DNA of 64,000 nt from assembly GCF_036323735.1 (NCBI RefSeq), contig NC_086026.1, positions 85,703,359 to 85,767,358 of the forward strand, read 5' to 3'. The notes under the pieces are model-generated. The model did not search any database and was not told the origin of the DNA. It worked only from the letters and a program-made list of their open reading frames with translations. Origin of the DNA: Rattus norvegicus (Eukaryota; Chordata; Mammalia; Rodentia; Muridae). Positions 1 to 12,479 of the stretch are shown in pieces; the stretch's first letter is position 1; each line of letters begins with the position of its first letter. The position numbers and the translations under genes are program-made.

Positions 1-1376
1 ACAACCAGCAACTTTGCTTCAGAGTTCTTTGTGCTAGCCTAATACATTTTGTGAATTCACTCTTTTCTTTCTGAGTTGACCCTTAGAAACTCTGATTACT
101 TTTACAGACTCTCCTCCTTTTTCACACTTTATGCCCACCCCGCCAGCCCCATTCTTCTCTTGCTGTGTCCCTCTCTTGTACATTTGACATTTTCCTTGCT
201 CTCAGATGCTCTCTGCCTTTTACACATCAGTGGCTTGCAAACCACTAATCTTTATGTATGTATATTTTCTCAAACACGTTTCAGATCCTTCTCTCTCACC
301 TCCTTCAAATTTACATTATGTCAAGGCACTTACAGCCTCCTGCTTGACGGCTCTAAGCCAGTGTCCAGTGTTCATTAATACATAATGTAGAACTTGTTTC
401 TTTCTCCAAATCTTATTTAAACTTATTTGTGTTTATCTCCCCAATACCGACAAAATTTGGTCCTCGTTTGTATCCAAGATTACAAGAGCCACATCAAATT
501 TGCTTTCTCACTTAACACAGTGACTAGAATAAGTGGCCCTGGACAAGTGCAAGTTGAATGAACAAGTTAATGAAAAGAATCTTTTATTTATTGTGTTTTT
601 GCAGCCAAGCATGTGCTTAACATTGTCATGACTGTAAGTTTTGAAAGAAAACTGTCAAGGCTTTAGAAAGCACTCAGAAAAAAGGCGAGGACAGTTTGCT
701 GTCCATATTAAACAAATTAATAACTGAAGCAGCAATAGGAAAAGCTCATGGTCAACCCAGAATCAAGTCTGGGTGAGAGCTAACAGTCAAGTCCATACTT
801 GCTCAATTCTAGAATCCCCATCAAAATAACATGCTGTCCTCAAGAGGGCACTTTGCTTGTTCGTTGTGACATTGGTCATTAGGCTTGATGAGGAGGACTT
901 GACACTTACCTGGCATGCATGTCTTCACTCACAGGATAGAAGTTCAAGTGATCCTTTCAATTGCTAAGCTACTTAGTGACAGAGCTGAAATTACTGGTGA
1001 TGTCTCTTGGCCTCTGATATAATGCCCAGAGAAACACTACTTCCGAAGTAGACCATCAGTGCTTCCGTTCAGTTAAAGTTGAGAAATATTAACCTCATTT
1101 CTGTGTACAGTTTGCACATAAATAGATGGATGGACAGGTGTGTATGTATGAAGTAGGTTGGACTCTAAGACAAACTTGAACATACAAGATAATAACGGTA
1201 ATTTCATCTAAAATGTGAATACGGGGCTTACAATTTAATGAGCATAAAGGAGGATCAAAAAAATAGATCATACGTTTTCCACAGTAATTTTAAACTTCAG
1301 GTGGCGATTACTTAAGAGGCAGAGGGTGGGTGGCTTCTTATTTTCATTGTCTTATCAGGAGTTTGCCTTTCAACAG
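1..1376. other. Upstream Hmgcll1 intron sequence
   Basis: Unique-looking AT-rich sequence lying upstream of the first exon seen. There is no exon, RNA gene or clear repeat that I can support. The last bases form the acceptor of the 1377 exon. Confidence 0.6.
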
Positions 1377-1565
1377 GTTTCCAAGAGATTGTACAGCATG
1401 GGCTGCTATGAGATCTCTTTGGGAGACACAGTTGGGGTTGGTACTCCAGGCAGCATGAAGACAATGTTGGAAAGTGTCATGAAAGAGATCCCTCCGGGGG
1501 CTCTTGCTGTTCACTGCCATGACACGTATGGACAAGCCCTCGCAAACATCCTAACGGCTCTTCAG
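1377..1565 (+). CDS. Hmgcll1: Hmgcll1 coding exon (equivalent of HMGCL exon 7), metal-binding motif
   Basis: This internal coding exon has 63 codons, starting VSKRLYSMGCYEISLGDT and ending ANILTALQ. It is preceded by a pyrimidine-rich acceptor ending CAACAG and followed by a GTATTC donor, both phase 0. It encodes late strands and helices of the lyase TIM barrel. The HCHDTYGQ stretch carries the two histidines that bind the divalent cation (His233 and His235 in human HMGCL numbering). The open frame runs on both sides into intron sequence (from 1326 and to 1664), but the homology stops exactly at the splice sites. No substitution of a key residue is seen, so the exon looks functional. Confidence 0.95.
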
Positions 1566-1679
1566 GTATTCGTAGTCTCAGTGCGCTGTGCTGTGGCTGT
1601 GTATCCGTTCTGTGACACGAGCATGCTGAGAGATAAATTTATCAAATGCAAATGTGATGTCTAAACAATATGCATTATA

Positions 1680-2066
1680 TAGTTTATGTTGAGATTCTAC
1701 CAGTATGATTGAACATGGCACACACACAGGAAATATTTGCAAAGGCAAGATGATGTTTTAGGGAAATTGAGGTCATTACTATTTCATGTGATTTGGTCAC
1801 CTTGTTGATCTTTTTTTTTAAAGTATCAATTCTATTAGATCTCTGCCTTCTAATTTCAATGCCTATCTACTTCAACTATAAAGTTTAACAGAGCTGAATA
1901 TTACGATGTGTTGAGAAGTAAAGAGACAAAACAGTAGCATGTACTATTGTAATCATGAAATAAATGATCTTTTAATAGTTTGATTGCTCTATGATGAATA
2001 TATATGAGTAGGAATATAGACTATTTTATTAATTTTTTATTTTAATATTTGAAACCTCACTTGGTA

Positions 2067-2103
<37 letters not shown>

Positions 2104-3310
2104 ACATGCACACTTAGGAATTGACCCTCAGGCCTTACACATGCAAACACTTCACCACTGATCCCATACTTCACTTTTAATAGAACCCATTTATTTTAAT
2201 CAAATGATTCCATTGTATGTTAAAGAAACCTATCTAAAATGTTAGAGTATTAAGAGTCACTGTTATATGCTATTCTAAGTGTATTTATCTAAAGAATAAA
2301 TTTAAATAGTTTTATTTTAAAATATTCTTAATCTTATAACAAATAAATTAATTTGATATCATAATAGTTAAAATTTTGACAATTAAAGAATACTAGGACA
2401 GATTTTTGGTAAGAGTGAAGGTCAGTTTGTAAAGCTTAATGTTACAGTTTCAAAATGTACAGTTGTTGGCAAAAGTTTAGAAACAGTGGGGAGAGCTTAT
2501 TTTGACTTGTATTATATATTCAAGAAGAAAAAGATTATCTTATGATAGTTTGGGACATTGCAACTTTAAAAGTTTTCCTTTCTAGGAAGTCTACTTCTAA
2601 GGGCAATGGAGCACTGGGCATGGCTGCAGGGTTCTGTGTCTGGCTTCACCTTTTTGTATTAGATATTCTTGAGCACATTCCTAAGGTTCTCCCTCTACCT
2701 CGATATTTCTATATTTTTGAATTATGAGTAGTGACTCATTTATATGCCATGTTTATTGTTCTATCAATGTTAGCTTAGTTATTGGGGATAAAGGCTTATA
2801 GTGTAAAGTTTCAGAATGTAGACAAAAAGACCTTTAGTCTCTGCCTATCAATATTGCTTGTTCAGGTACTAAATATTTTTATATCCATGTGGATTTTTGT
2901 TGTTAAGAAAAAGCATATCTGGGGGATTATAGTTATATATTATTTAATGTTTATTATTTTAAAATTTATATTAAGTATTTAATAATATTTAAATAGAGAA
3001 TAAATTATACAGAGAGTAGTGATCTTTTAAGACATTAGTGCTGAAAAACTACTATCTCCAGGGATCTGGTCTACATCACGGTGTCCTAATGTGATGCATG
3101 AGCCATGTACTATGACGCTGCTGCTAGCAAACATGTGTCGCTGATTATATCAAAATATGCCACAAAAGTCATGTTCAGTATGTACAGTGATAGCATAGAG
3201 TTGTATACATAGTTGTATAAATATTGTATTTATACAATAGTATTGACATCTATAGTAAGTAATTTTTTTATTATGCACTTTTATACCCCACCCACCTACC
3301 CACCTATCTA
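1680..3310. other. AT-rich intronic sequence with one (TG)n tract
   Basis: Mostly A/T-rich unique intron. After the (TG)n at 2071-2102, the stretch to about 2175 looks like a degraded reverse-oriented ID/B-type SINE (it reads GAATTGACCCTCAGGCC). Nothing else is recognised. Confidence 0.5.
2071..2102. repeat. (TG)n microsatellite
   Basis: About 16 uninterrupted TG units. Confidence 0.95.
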
Positions 3311-3343
3311 TCTTCCTTCCTTCCTTCCTTTCTTCCTTCCTTC

Positions 3344-3394
<51 letters not shown>

Positions 3395-3485
3395 TTTTCC
3401 TTCCTTCCTTTCTTCCTTCCTTCTTTCCTTCTTTCCCTTCCCTTCTCTTCCCTTCTCTTCCTTTCCTTTCCTTCTTTCTTTTCTT
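3311..3485. repeat. Pure polypyrimidine tract, (CTTT)n/(CCTT)n
   Basis: 175 bases contain only C and T on the + strand, built from CCTT, CTTT and CTTCC units. The lack of stops creates meaningless long frames on both strands. Confidence 0.97.
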
Positions 3486-4122
3486 GCATGTACTTGATGC
3501 TGACCATCAGATTTGGGGCCTCCTGGCCATCAGCTCTCAGGCCTCCTCATCTATGTTAGGTCAATTATTTAAGACTGAGCTGTAACCGCAGACCTACTGT
3601 TGTTTTACTTCTCTTCTGCTGCTTATTGCAAAATACACTGTGGACCAGTGCAAACTTCTACTTTTTGAATCAATTTATTGAATCAAGAGGCCATGCAGAG
3701 TGATCCACTCTGGGTTTGCATGAGTATATTATAGGATGCACAGTGATGCAACTTATTCACAATGCATTTCTCAGAATGTCATAATAAATGTTTGTACTTG
3801 TCAAAATTAACCTACAGAGTAAGAAGTGATAGTTCCCAGTAGGAAGTGTATATGTTTCAAGAAAATAAATAAATTACTGAGGTAAATAGCTTGGAAAGAT
3901 GAGGTGAAAGAAAACTAAATTGAGATTTAGAAAACTTGATCAGTTGAGTGGCAACCTCCCCATTCATAGATAAGCACTGAAACCTAGGTGAATATTGGAA
4001 TCCTGTACTGGGGATGCTATATAAATTTGGATCCAAGCAAGTGGAGAAAATGAAAAAAAATCTATATGTGGCCAGGACTCCTCAAAAGACCATACTCTTA
4101 ATCAAAGGATATATAACACCGG
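3486..4122. other. Intronic sequence, nothing recognised
   Basis: No gene and no repeat that I can name with confidence. Confidence 0.4.
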
Positions 4123-4432
4123 TGTCTTAGGGTTTTACTGCTGTGAACACACACTATGACCAAGGCAAGTCTTATAAAGGACAACATTTAATTGGGACCG
4201 GCTTACAGATTCAGAGGCTCAGTCCAGTATCATCTAGGCAGGAACATGAATGCATTTAGGCAGACATGATACAGGAGGAGCCGAGAGTTCTTCATCATCT
4301 GAAGGCAGCTAGTAGAAGACTGACTTCCAGGCTGAAGGTCTTAGGCTCCACCCACAGTGACACACCTATTCCAACAAGGTCACATATCTCAGTAGTGCCA
4401 CTCCCTGGGCCAAGCATATACAAGCCATCACA
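4123..4432 (+). repeat. Left terminal direct repeat of the LTR-type element
   Basis: About 310 bp aligning along its length with 6308-6621, with substitutions and small indels. Confidence 0.7.
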
Positions 4433-5525
4433 TTCTACTCCATGGCTCCCATAGACTTGTTCAGACATGTGAGTCTATGGGGGCCATATCTAGCCATAGC
4501 ATAACAAAAGTACAATTTAGTTCGACTTCCAAAGTCCCCATAGTCTATAGCAGTCTTTTAACGATGTCAAAAGTCCAGAGTTCAAAGTCTCTTTTGAGAT
4601 TTATTCAGTCACTTAACTGTAATTCACAAAGCAAGGCAGGAAACCAGCTGAGCTCACTCTAAACTCTGCATCGCCATGTCTGATGTTGAAGTGGTCTTCA
4701 GATCTCCATCCTCTTTTTCATCTTTGCTGACTGCCACAAACTTCTTTTCCTGGGGTGTTTGAAGTCCTTGTTAGCATCATTCCTATGGCTCTGGCATCTC
4801 AAAAATCTTGGAATCTCCAAGGCAACTTCAGTGTTACAACTCCTTGTTTCAATGTTTGGGATCCACACATAATCTTCTGGGCTCCTCCAAAGGGCTGGCA
4901 TCACCTCTCCAGCTCTGCCCTCTGTCTAAGCTCATGTTGATCCACTCCACTGCTGGTGCTGTTCTTGATGATCATCCCATGATACTGGCATCTCCAATAC
5001 ACTGGGGTCTTTTGTTGCAACTCGGCTTCACCAATAGCCTCTTATAGGCTCCCTTCATGGTGCCAGGCCTCAAATCTTTTGCATGATCCCTTCACTCCTG
5101 GGCCATCAACTGCAACTGAGGCTACCCTTCTACCAATTGCTTTTTATGACTTGTCACAGTACCAAGCCTCAGCTGTTCTCCATAACCTCTTCATCCCTTT
5201 AAAATGAGTACCACCTGGGTGACTGTTATACATTTCCAAGTACATCTGCAGCATGAGGTACAACCTTGGCTATTTCTGGAATATCCTTGTGTTCCTAGAA
5301 AACACTTCTCAGAAGATTTCATGTCACTGATGCTGGTCTCTTCTTAATAACCACTAATTTCTTAGAATCAATTGTCCCAATAGTCCCTTCTATTCTGGAT
5401 TCTAAAGCCAGAGCCACTTGGCCAAAGCTGCTGAGTTCTGATGCTTGCTGAAGCTGGAACATGGCCCCCTTGTTCTATTACATGATCACCAGCTTCCTCT
5501 TTTCCAGTTTCTTCACTGCCTAAGC

Positions 5526-5735
5526 TTGGCTGTCCTGTAACTTGCTCTGTAGACTGACTTTGAACTCAAAAGATCTGCATGCCTGTCTCCTAAGCACTGG
5601 GATTAAAGCTTTGTGCCACCAAACCTGGATTTAAGTTTTTCTTTACCTAGAACTTGCTCTGTTCTAAGCTGGCCTTGAACCCAGAGATCTGTTTGTCTTT
5701 GTCTCCTGGAATTAAAGGCTTTTACTGCCATGCCT
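5526..5735 (-). repeat. Two B1-related segments in tandem inside the LTR-type element
   Basis: Read on the minus strand, 5526-5628 and about 5644-5735 each resemble the B1 (7SL-derived) body. On the + strand they show the B1 reverse signature: TGGCTGTCCTG, then AACTTGCTCTG, then CTGGGATTAAAG or GGAATTAAAGGC. The right one is shorter. They look like part of the element's internal sequence rather than later insertions. Confidence 0.55.
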
Positions 5736-6307
5736 TGATCTAAATTTATCTGGGTGACATCTTGCCCCAAAGTTACTACTTCCTTAATCTGCTCTCTCCT
5801 AGAACACAGACAGGATTCAGCTCCATTTCACTTCCTGGTGCCCCTTTAATACTCAAACCATGTATTTGATATTTTTCCTTTCTCAGTTTGCTATGCTTGT
5901 TTAAAATGCTCTTCATGAGACTTAACTAGAAAATACAGTCTATAATGGGTGTTTCTGAGATTTCCTTTGTCAATGCAATTAATAATATACATCTCTTTTT
6001 CTTAGCCTCAGGTAGCATCTTCAGACACTGGCAAAAAGCAGCCACGTTCTTCACCAAAACATCACAAAAACAGTCTCTTGACACATATTAAAGTTCTTTT
6101 CCACGGATACCTCTTAGACCAGCAGGCCTACACAGTTAAAATGACCCTCAGTTTCACTGTCTTCCATAGTCCTACTATTTTGGCCCATTAAGCTCCACTT
6201 AAAGTATTCCATGGCTTTTCAAACCCAAAGTTCCCAAATCCATAGTCTTCCAAAGAAAAGCATGGTCAGGCCTATCACAGAAATACCCCATTCCTGGTTC
6301 CAACTTC

Positions 6308-6621
6308 TGTCTTAGGGTTTTACTGCTGTGAACACACACATGACCAAGGCAAATCTTATAAAGGACAACATTTAATTGGGACTGGCTTACAGGTTCAGAG
6401 GTTTAGTCCAGTAACATCAAGGTAGGAACACGGCAGCATCCAGGCAGGCATGGTATAGGAGGAGCTGAGAGTTCTACATCTTTGTCTGAAGGCAGCTAGT
6501 AGAAGACTGACTTCCAGGCAGCTAGGGTGAAGGTCTTAAGCCTTCAGTGATACACCTATTCCAACAAGGCCACATATCCCAATAGTGCCACTCCCTGAAC
6601 CAAGCATATCAAACCATCACA
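6308..6621 (+). repeat. Right terminal direct repeat of the LTR-type element
   Basis: About 314 bp. It is the direct copy of 4123-4432, including the TGTCTTAG start and CATCACA end. Confidence 0.7.
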
Positions 6622-6691
6622 AACAACAATAACAATTACAACAACAGCAACAACAATAACAACACAACAAACAATAACAACAATAACACAA
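6622..6691. repeat. AAC/AAT-rich simple repeat
   Basis: Irregular (AAC)n/(AATAAC)n directly after the right terminal repeat. Confidence 0.85.
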
Positions 6692-6810
6692 TTTACCCCA
6701 TCCAAGGAAGATACGCATGTTTATTTTTTATGACATTGATTATAAATGGAAAATAGAAAATGTCTCTTTATATATCAAAATTTTCATATTTCATTGCATT
6801 TCTCTGAGTT

Positions 6811-7315
6811 AAGAATTTGCTTTCCAAATACAGAGGCGAATGCCAGCAGCAAACCACTGAACTGAGAATAGGTCCCCCGTTGAAGGAATCAGAGAAAGAA
6901 CTGGAAGAGCTTGAAGGTGCTCGAGACCCCAAAAGTACAACAATGTCAAGCAACCAGAGCTTCCAGGGACTAAGCCACTACCTAAAGACTATACATGGAC
7001 TGACCCTGGACTCTGTCCCCATAGGTAGCAATGAATATCCTAGTAAGAGCACCAGTGGAAGGGGAAGCCCTGGGTCCTGCTAAGACTGAACCCCCAGTGA
7101 ACTAGACTGGTGGGGGGAGGGTGGCAATGGGGGGAGGTTTGGGACGGGAACACCCACAAGGAAGGGGAGGGGGGAGGGTGATGTCTGTCCGGAAACCGGG
7201 AAAGGGAATAACTCTTGAAATGTATATAAGAAATACTCAAGATAATAAAAAAAATAAAAAATAAAAAAAAATAGAAACAAACAAACAAAAAAAAAAAAAA
7301 AGAATTTGCTTTCCA
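6811..7315 (+). mobile_element. 5'-truncated rat L1 3' end with 16-bp target-site duplication
   Basis: The L1 3' UTR lies in sense at 6827-7299. It includes the G-rich tract near 7110-7180, the A-rich end with AATAAA motifs and a poly(A) tail. The 16-bp duplication AAGAATTTGCTTTCCA flanks it at 6811-6826 and 7300-7315 and is perfect. The insertion is therefore fairly recent and arose by standard target-primed reverse transcription. Confidence 0.93.
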
Positions 7316-7430
7316 TTGAATTTCAAAGACAAACCAAATGAATTACTTTAAGATAGTTGCAGGTCAGTCTTTCTAATAATGTCTGTTCTGAAGGAATGCT
7401 AAGTTTAAATTTGCACTAAACTCTTCACAA

Positions 7431-7432
<2 letters not shown>

Positions 7433-7470
<38 letters not shown>

Positions 7471-7488
7471 TGTGTGTGTGTGTGTGTT
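7433..7488. repeat. (TG)n microsatellite
   Basis: About 28 TG units with one TA interruption. Confidence 0.95.
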
Positions 7489-9540
7489 AGGGAAAAATCA
7501 GGGAAGAGGTGATTATTATAGTCTTATCGGTTCCTTTGGGAGTTCATAAAAACTCTAAGAACCTGTGATCATATTTTCTGTTGTATCCTTTCCCATATAT
7601 ACAATCTCTATGCAAAGTACGGACAGAAGGCAGGAGGGAGGCAAGATGGTCGCCTGAGAAAGCAGTGGTATTCTTCCAGCTCCATATTATCTATGAGCTT
7701 TAAGGTTTCATTTTAAAGACATGGGTTAAAAAGTGTCACAGCAACTTGTATATTTGAAAACATGTTATGAGGACTGAGAGCCCACTGTAAATAAACAATT
7801 GAAAAAATGGCCAAAAGCAGAGGTGGGCAAAGGATACTTGTGCTTCAAAATCTTAGCTATTTCTTTCTTACATGTGTGTCAGTGTGGCTTTGGGTTGCAC
7901 AGTTCGGTAAGACACTAACACCGGAAGAAGACACATCCATTCCCACGTTCTAAAAACTATAAATATTTCACACTACATTTAAGTCTTTTATAATTCTAAT
8001 TCCATTGAAGACAGCTGGGTATGGCTTGGAATGTCACTGTAGACACATATAGGTCCTAGTCTCTAATAGTCCTGGATAAAGAGAAGCCTACCAGAGACCA
8101 TTTCTAACCCCACCTTTTAATAGAAATGGCAACAACAACAATGAAACAAGGAGGTTTAAATTTAGATAAGAAGAATTTTGGTGGGGGGAAAGCCTATGTG
8201 TTTCAATGTAGGGGAAATGAGTGAACCCAGCTTCATTAGGATCATGGCTAACCTTGGCTTCAGGAAGCAGTGGCCGTACTGCACTTTAATGGAATCTTTG
8301 AAGTGGTTTCTAGTAAAATTTGTGGTGTATGTAGAGTGGCTATCATTTTGCTTTCATTTAGGGGAGGAGAAACAGCTTGCAGTGTTCCAAACTAGAAGTT
8401 ACTATTAAGGCAAGGAGACATGTAATACACAGAAAGTTGGCTGCAGTGGGAGGAAATAAATGGGAGTTATAAATGAAATGTCCCCTTCAGTCTGGAAAGC
8501 ACATCCAGTCAGCTAGTGCAGGGACCTTTCTTGGATTTTCAAGTTTTATTGTGTTTTTCTAATTACTTAAACATGTAACTCATAGGACCACTTGGGTATG
8601 TGGACATCAATAATTCATAGCTATCAGATACTTTTAATATAGAGAAAATATTCTGATTATAGATGTACGCGTGGGATATTTATACCTCCACAAAATCAAT
8701 AGACTAAGAGAACGAGGTGATAAAGTGCACAACACTTTAGTGATGGAAGAAACATACACGGCCCTACATACTTGTCTCCAAGTTTATGCAAAAGCCGAGT
8801 TTTATCCTGTTTCATATTCCCCAAATCCCCAAATAAAACACCAGTTTAACAAATTGGTTAATCTACTTAATATAAAACAATTGCTCATTTTTCTCCATTA
8901 AAATGTTTTGAGCCTTCATAATTGGGTAAAGCATAATTGGGTAAAGCAAATTAGACCCAACGCTGCAAGTAGCACTTCCATACAGAAAGCCCAGCGTTTC
9001 TCATGAAGAAATACTACATGCTTTCTTCCCCTTGGATTTAATAGACCTCTAGCTAGTGTGCCTTTCTTTATAATGCTTTCCATATGTTTATTATTCTCTT
9101 TTAGAGAGACTAAATTATTAACCTAATTTTTACATCAAAAGCATTCATGGTTTTATGTAGACTCTGACTAAACCATGTTAAAATGCCACCAAACTACAAG
9201 TTTTTCTTAATGTAATTGGTTTATGTGGCTTTCAAAGAGGATTTAAAACAATTTCCACTACTACCTATCCAAGCCTTTCTGTTTTTCACTTCGTACTTGT
9301 TACAGAGGGTGTAATTGTGCAAAATTGAGACAAGTCACAGAATTTCCAGAAGAATGCCTTGATCATGGTTGCAGTTGGCAAACTCGTGACAGTCATTGCA
9401 GTTACTGCCTTAGCCGACCATATGAACATTTAGCATGCATCTTATTTATGAATAGAACCGTAGTTCACAGCATTGGGCAGCAAATATATTTTGTAATTGC
9501 ATGCATTAGACATTGTTCACTTATCTGATACATTTGAAAC
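7489..9540. other. Intronic sequence, mostly unique
   Basis: No exon or RNA gene seen. A 15-bp direct duplication (ATAATTGGGTAAAGC) lies at about 8918-8947. Otherwise nothing is recognised. Confidence 0.5.
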
Positions 9541-10121
9541 AGCTAAGTAAAATAGATGTACCAGCAAGAGGAGGATGCAGGGGACTTCTGGGGTAAGATT
9601 GTGAACGAGGGGCTTCCTCTGTGCCAAAGGAGATCCCACGTTACGGGAGGAGAAAGAGAGAAACGGCTGCAGAAGTTGGGAAGGAGGTGGCAGAACAGCT
9701 ACACGTCATAGAGAGGTAGAAAGTCACCAAGAAAGAACAGGAAAATTCCTTAGGGGGACATTTAAGTAAAGGACAATTATGGACCTCCAACTGAAAAAGA
9801 CCAGGAGAACCTCCTCCATACCATTTTATGGTTAAAATTCTAAGTGCACAGCCAAGAGGAAAGGTATAGAGAGCTCTGAGACATGAGTAATATCACAAGA
9901 AATCTATCAGATAGCACCAAACTGCAGCAGGAACTCTCAGGCAAAGGAAAAAGAGACTACTGAATAGCAAGGCTTCCAGTCACCATTGCTGTACCCAGAA
10001 AATTAACTTTAAAAGCTGGAGGAGAAACAAAGGTATTCTATTATTAAAAGAAAAAAAGCTAAAATAATTAATGACCAACACATAAGTCAACAATACAGAA
10101 AACAGAAAGGGGGGATGGAGG

Positions 10122-10123
<2 letters not shown>

Positions 10124-10199
<76 letters not shown>
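10124..10199. repeat. (GA)n microsatellite
   Basis: A purine-only GA tract of about 75 bp. Stop-free frames on both strands here are artefacts. Confidence 0.95.
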
Positions 10200-10201
<2 letters not shown>

Positions 10202-10539
10202 GTTGACACCCAGGAAAGCTCGGTAAGAATAAATCCTATTAGAAGAACAGATAGACAAAAAGAAAACAGAGAGATTGGACAATATATTTGTGGATAATTG
10301 GTTGGATAGTGATATAGCAAGGAGAGAAATGATATTTTAAAAAATCTCAGCATTAAATTAAAATGAAAAGTTGAGTTATGAATACCTATGGGACACAATT
10401 AAGGCAGTTGTAAGTCGGAAATCCTTATCTCTGTGTTTGGCATCTTAAACAAAAGGATCTCAAATCACAAACTAGTGATGTACTCTTAGTCTAAAAAAAG
10501 AATAATTAGACAAAAACTAGCCAAACAGTAATTCAATAG

Positions 10540-11240
10540 ATGTAGAGAACTAATAATGATCAGAGCAGACATTAATAAGCACCCTTAAAGAATAATACAG
10601 AAGATCAAGCAAGAGAAAGTTTGCTCTTTGAAAATAACAAAGTTGATGAAAGGTCTAACTAACCAGAAGAAAACTTAATAAAATCAGAGAAAAAATAGAA
10701 TATTATACAGATTTTCAAAAGTTAAAGGATAATTAGGGAAAAATTTGGACTATTTCAACAAGTTGAGAAGCATAAAGATGTAGATGAATTTTTAAACACA
10801 CATGACCTACTTAAAATGAACCAAGAGAATGCAGATGACCAAACACAGTCACTAACAAATAATGAGGCTAAAGTAGTAATGAAAAACCGCAACAAGTCTA
10901 TTCCTGGAACAGATAGATACACTGCCAAATTCTACCAGATCTCCAGAGAACCAACTCCATCCAATATATTTTTTTCAAGGAAAAAGTTCTCAAACTCCAA
11001 AAGAAAAGAAAATAGTGATAATGACAAACAGAAAGAAGAAACAATTTATATTAATGAAATAGATACAAAGAATTTCAATGAAATACTTGGAAATTTGATT
11101 CACTATAACAATGAAACAATTGTATACCACCATTAAATTGGTTTTAAGCCAAAGATTCAGTGATGGCTCAGCAGATACAAGATATATCCCCCTGTGTAAT
11201 AAAAGTCTTGAAGAAATTAGGTATGAGAGGATTGAATTTC
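10540..11240 (+). pseudogene. Old L1 ORF2 fragment (linker to reverse transcriptase start)
   Basis: The sequence resembles rodent L1 ORF2 in sense orientation. It includes the stretch that normally encodes the conserved start of the RT domain (TATTCCTGGAACAGATAG-type, about 10900-10950). Many stops and indels show an ancient copy. Sequence from 9550 to 10540 may be more of it, but I cannot show that. Confidence 0.6.
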
Positions 11241-11446
11241 CATGTGACATTATTAGTCTCCTAAACAGGGCTATAACAAACTACCTCCTATGTTCTTACT
11301 TTATACCTTGGTTTTTATTTTTCCACTATCGTCTCAGAATGCACTGAGATGCTTCTTTATTGATGAGAGATAATTGACCAGGCTTAGCGGTAAGTATATT
11401 TAGACTATGGGGCCCCGGGTTGACTTTCCGGCATCCCCCCCATTAT

Positions 11447-11728
11447 TTTTTTAAAAATTTTTATTAGGTGTATTTCTTTACTTACATTTCAAATGTATGT
11501 TATTCCCCTTTCCGGTTTCCTGTCCATAAGTCCCCATCCTCTCCCCTCCCCCATATGGGTATTTCCCCCATACATCCCCCTTACTACCCTTCCCCCATAT
11601 TCCCCTGCACTGGGGGTCCAACCTTGGCAGGACCAAGGGCTTCCCCTTCCACTGGTGCCCAACAAGGCTATCCTCTGCTACATATGCAGTTGGAGCCCTG
11701 GGTCAGTCCATGTATAGTCTTTGGGTAC
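11447..11728 (-). mobile_element. L1 3' UTR fragment, minus strand
   Basis: The reverse complement of the rodent L1 3' end: poly(T) start, TACATTTCAAATG near the end, the C-rich complement of the G-rich tract, then CTCTGCTACATATGCAG. Truncated at its 5' end. Confidence 0.88.
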
Positions 11729-11990
11729 TTGGTTTTTGAGACAGGATCTTTCACAAGGAACTGCAGCTCACCGTGGGACTGGTTGGCCACTGAATCCCAG
11801 GGATTTACCCATCTCCTCTTTCCCAGTGCTGGAATTCCAGGAATGTGCTACCAGGCACCTGAGTACTAGGGTCTAGCCTCAAGCTTCTGAAATATTCTAA
11901 GATTATCTGGAATTCCTTATCCTCCTGCCCCCACCTCTGTAGTGCTGCGATTACAGGATATGGTGCCAAGTGAGGTTTCCACATTGTTTA
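11729..11990 (-). repeat. B1/B4-type SINE fragments, minus strand
   Basis: GAGACAGGATCTTTCAC followed by CAGTGCTGGAATTCCAGG resembles a reverse-oriented RSINE/B4- or B1-like body. A second partial body follows (AGTGCTGCGATTACAGG at about 11941). Family assignment is tentative. Confidence 0.5.
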
Positions 11991-12282
11991 ATCGGTAAAA
12001 ACAAAACAAAACAAAACCAAACCAAATTATACCTAGGGTCAGGATTGTACAAGCTGCTACAATCTCCATGTTTCCTGAGTAATCGTGTACACTAACCCAA
12101 AATTAGACAAAACTATAAAAAAGTAATATGGAAACAAATTAGTAGGCCCTTATTGCATTTGTACATATTTAAAAAATAAGTCAATGTAACTTAAATTTAT
12201 AAGCTGGGTTAAATCTTGATTATTGCATAAGCACATTACTATGACTTTCACATCTATATAATCATGTGAAAATATTCCTGAA

Positions 12283-12470
12283 GAAAGCCATGTAGCTGGA
12301 GAGGTAACTTGATGCTTATGAGCATTTGGTGCTCTTACAGAGGACCTGGGTTCTGTTTGATGCCTCACAACCATCTGTAGCTCCAGGTCCCGGGAACCAC
12401 TAGCACCTGCACATATGTGCATTACACTCACATGTCATACACACACATACCTAAATAAAAGTGATACTTT
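12283..12470 (+). repeat. B3 SINE, plus strand
   Basis: A tRNA-like head (GCTGGAGAGGTAACTTGATG, A-box region), then GTGCTCTTACAGAGGACCTGGGTT and CTGTAGCTCCAGGTCC, ending in a CA-rich then A-rich tail. Diverged. Confidence 0.8.
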
Positions 12471-12479
12471 AAAAAATGA

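Larger units (their letters stand above)
4123..6621 (+). mobile_element. Non-autonomous LTR-type rodent element with two direct terminal repeats
   Basis: Two direct repeats, 4123-4432 and 6308-6621, both start TGTCTTAGGGTTTTACTGC and end CATCACA. They flank about 1.9 kb without coding potential. The TG...CA ends and same-orientation pairing point to an LTR element. I know this sequence as a common rodent interspersed repeat but am unsure of the family name. The two repeats differ at many sites, so the copy is old. I found no matching target-site duplication, primer site or polypurine tract, and the element may be a decayed or composite copy. Confidence 0.6.

Noticed and set aside
1326..1664. 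112-codon frame taken as a whole gene
   Set aside because: Only 1377-1565 is homologous to HMG-CoA lyase. The ends are intron read-through beyond AG and GT splice sites.
3213..3507. Phe/Leu/Ser-rich and Lys/Arg/Glu-rich frames
   Set aside because: By-products of the pyrimidine tract on either strand.
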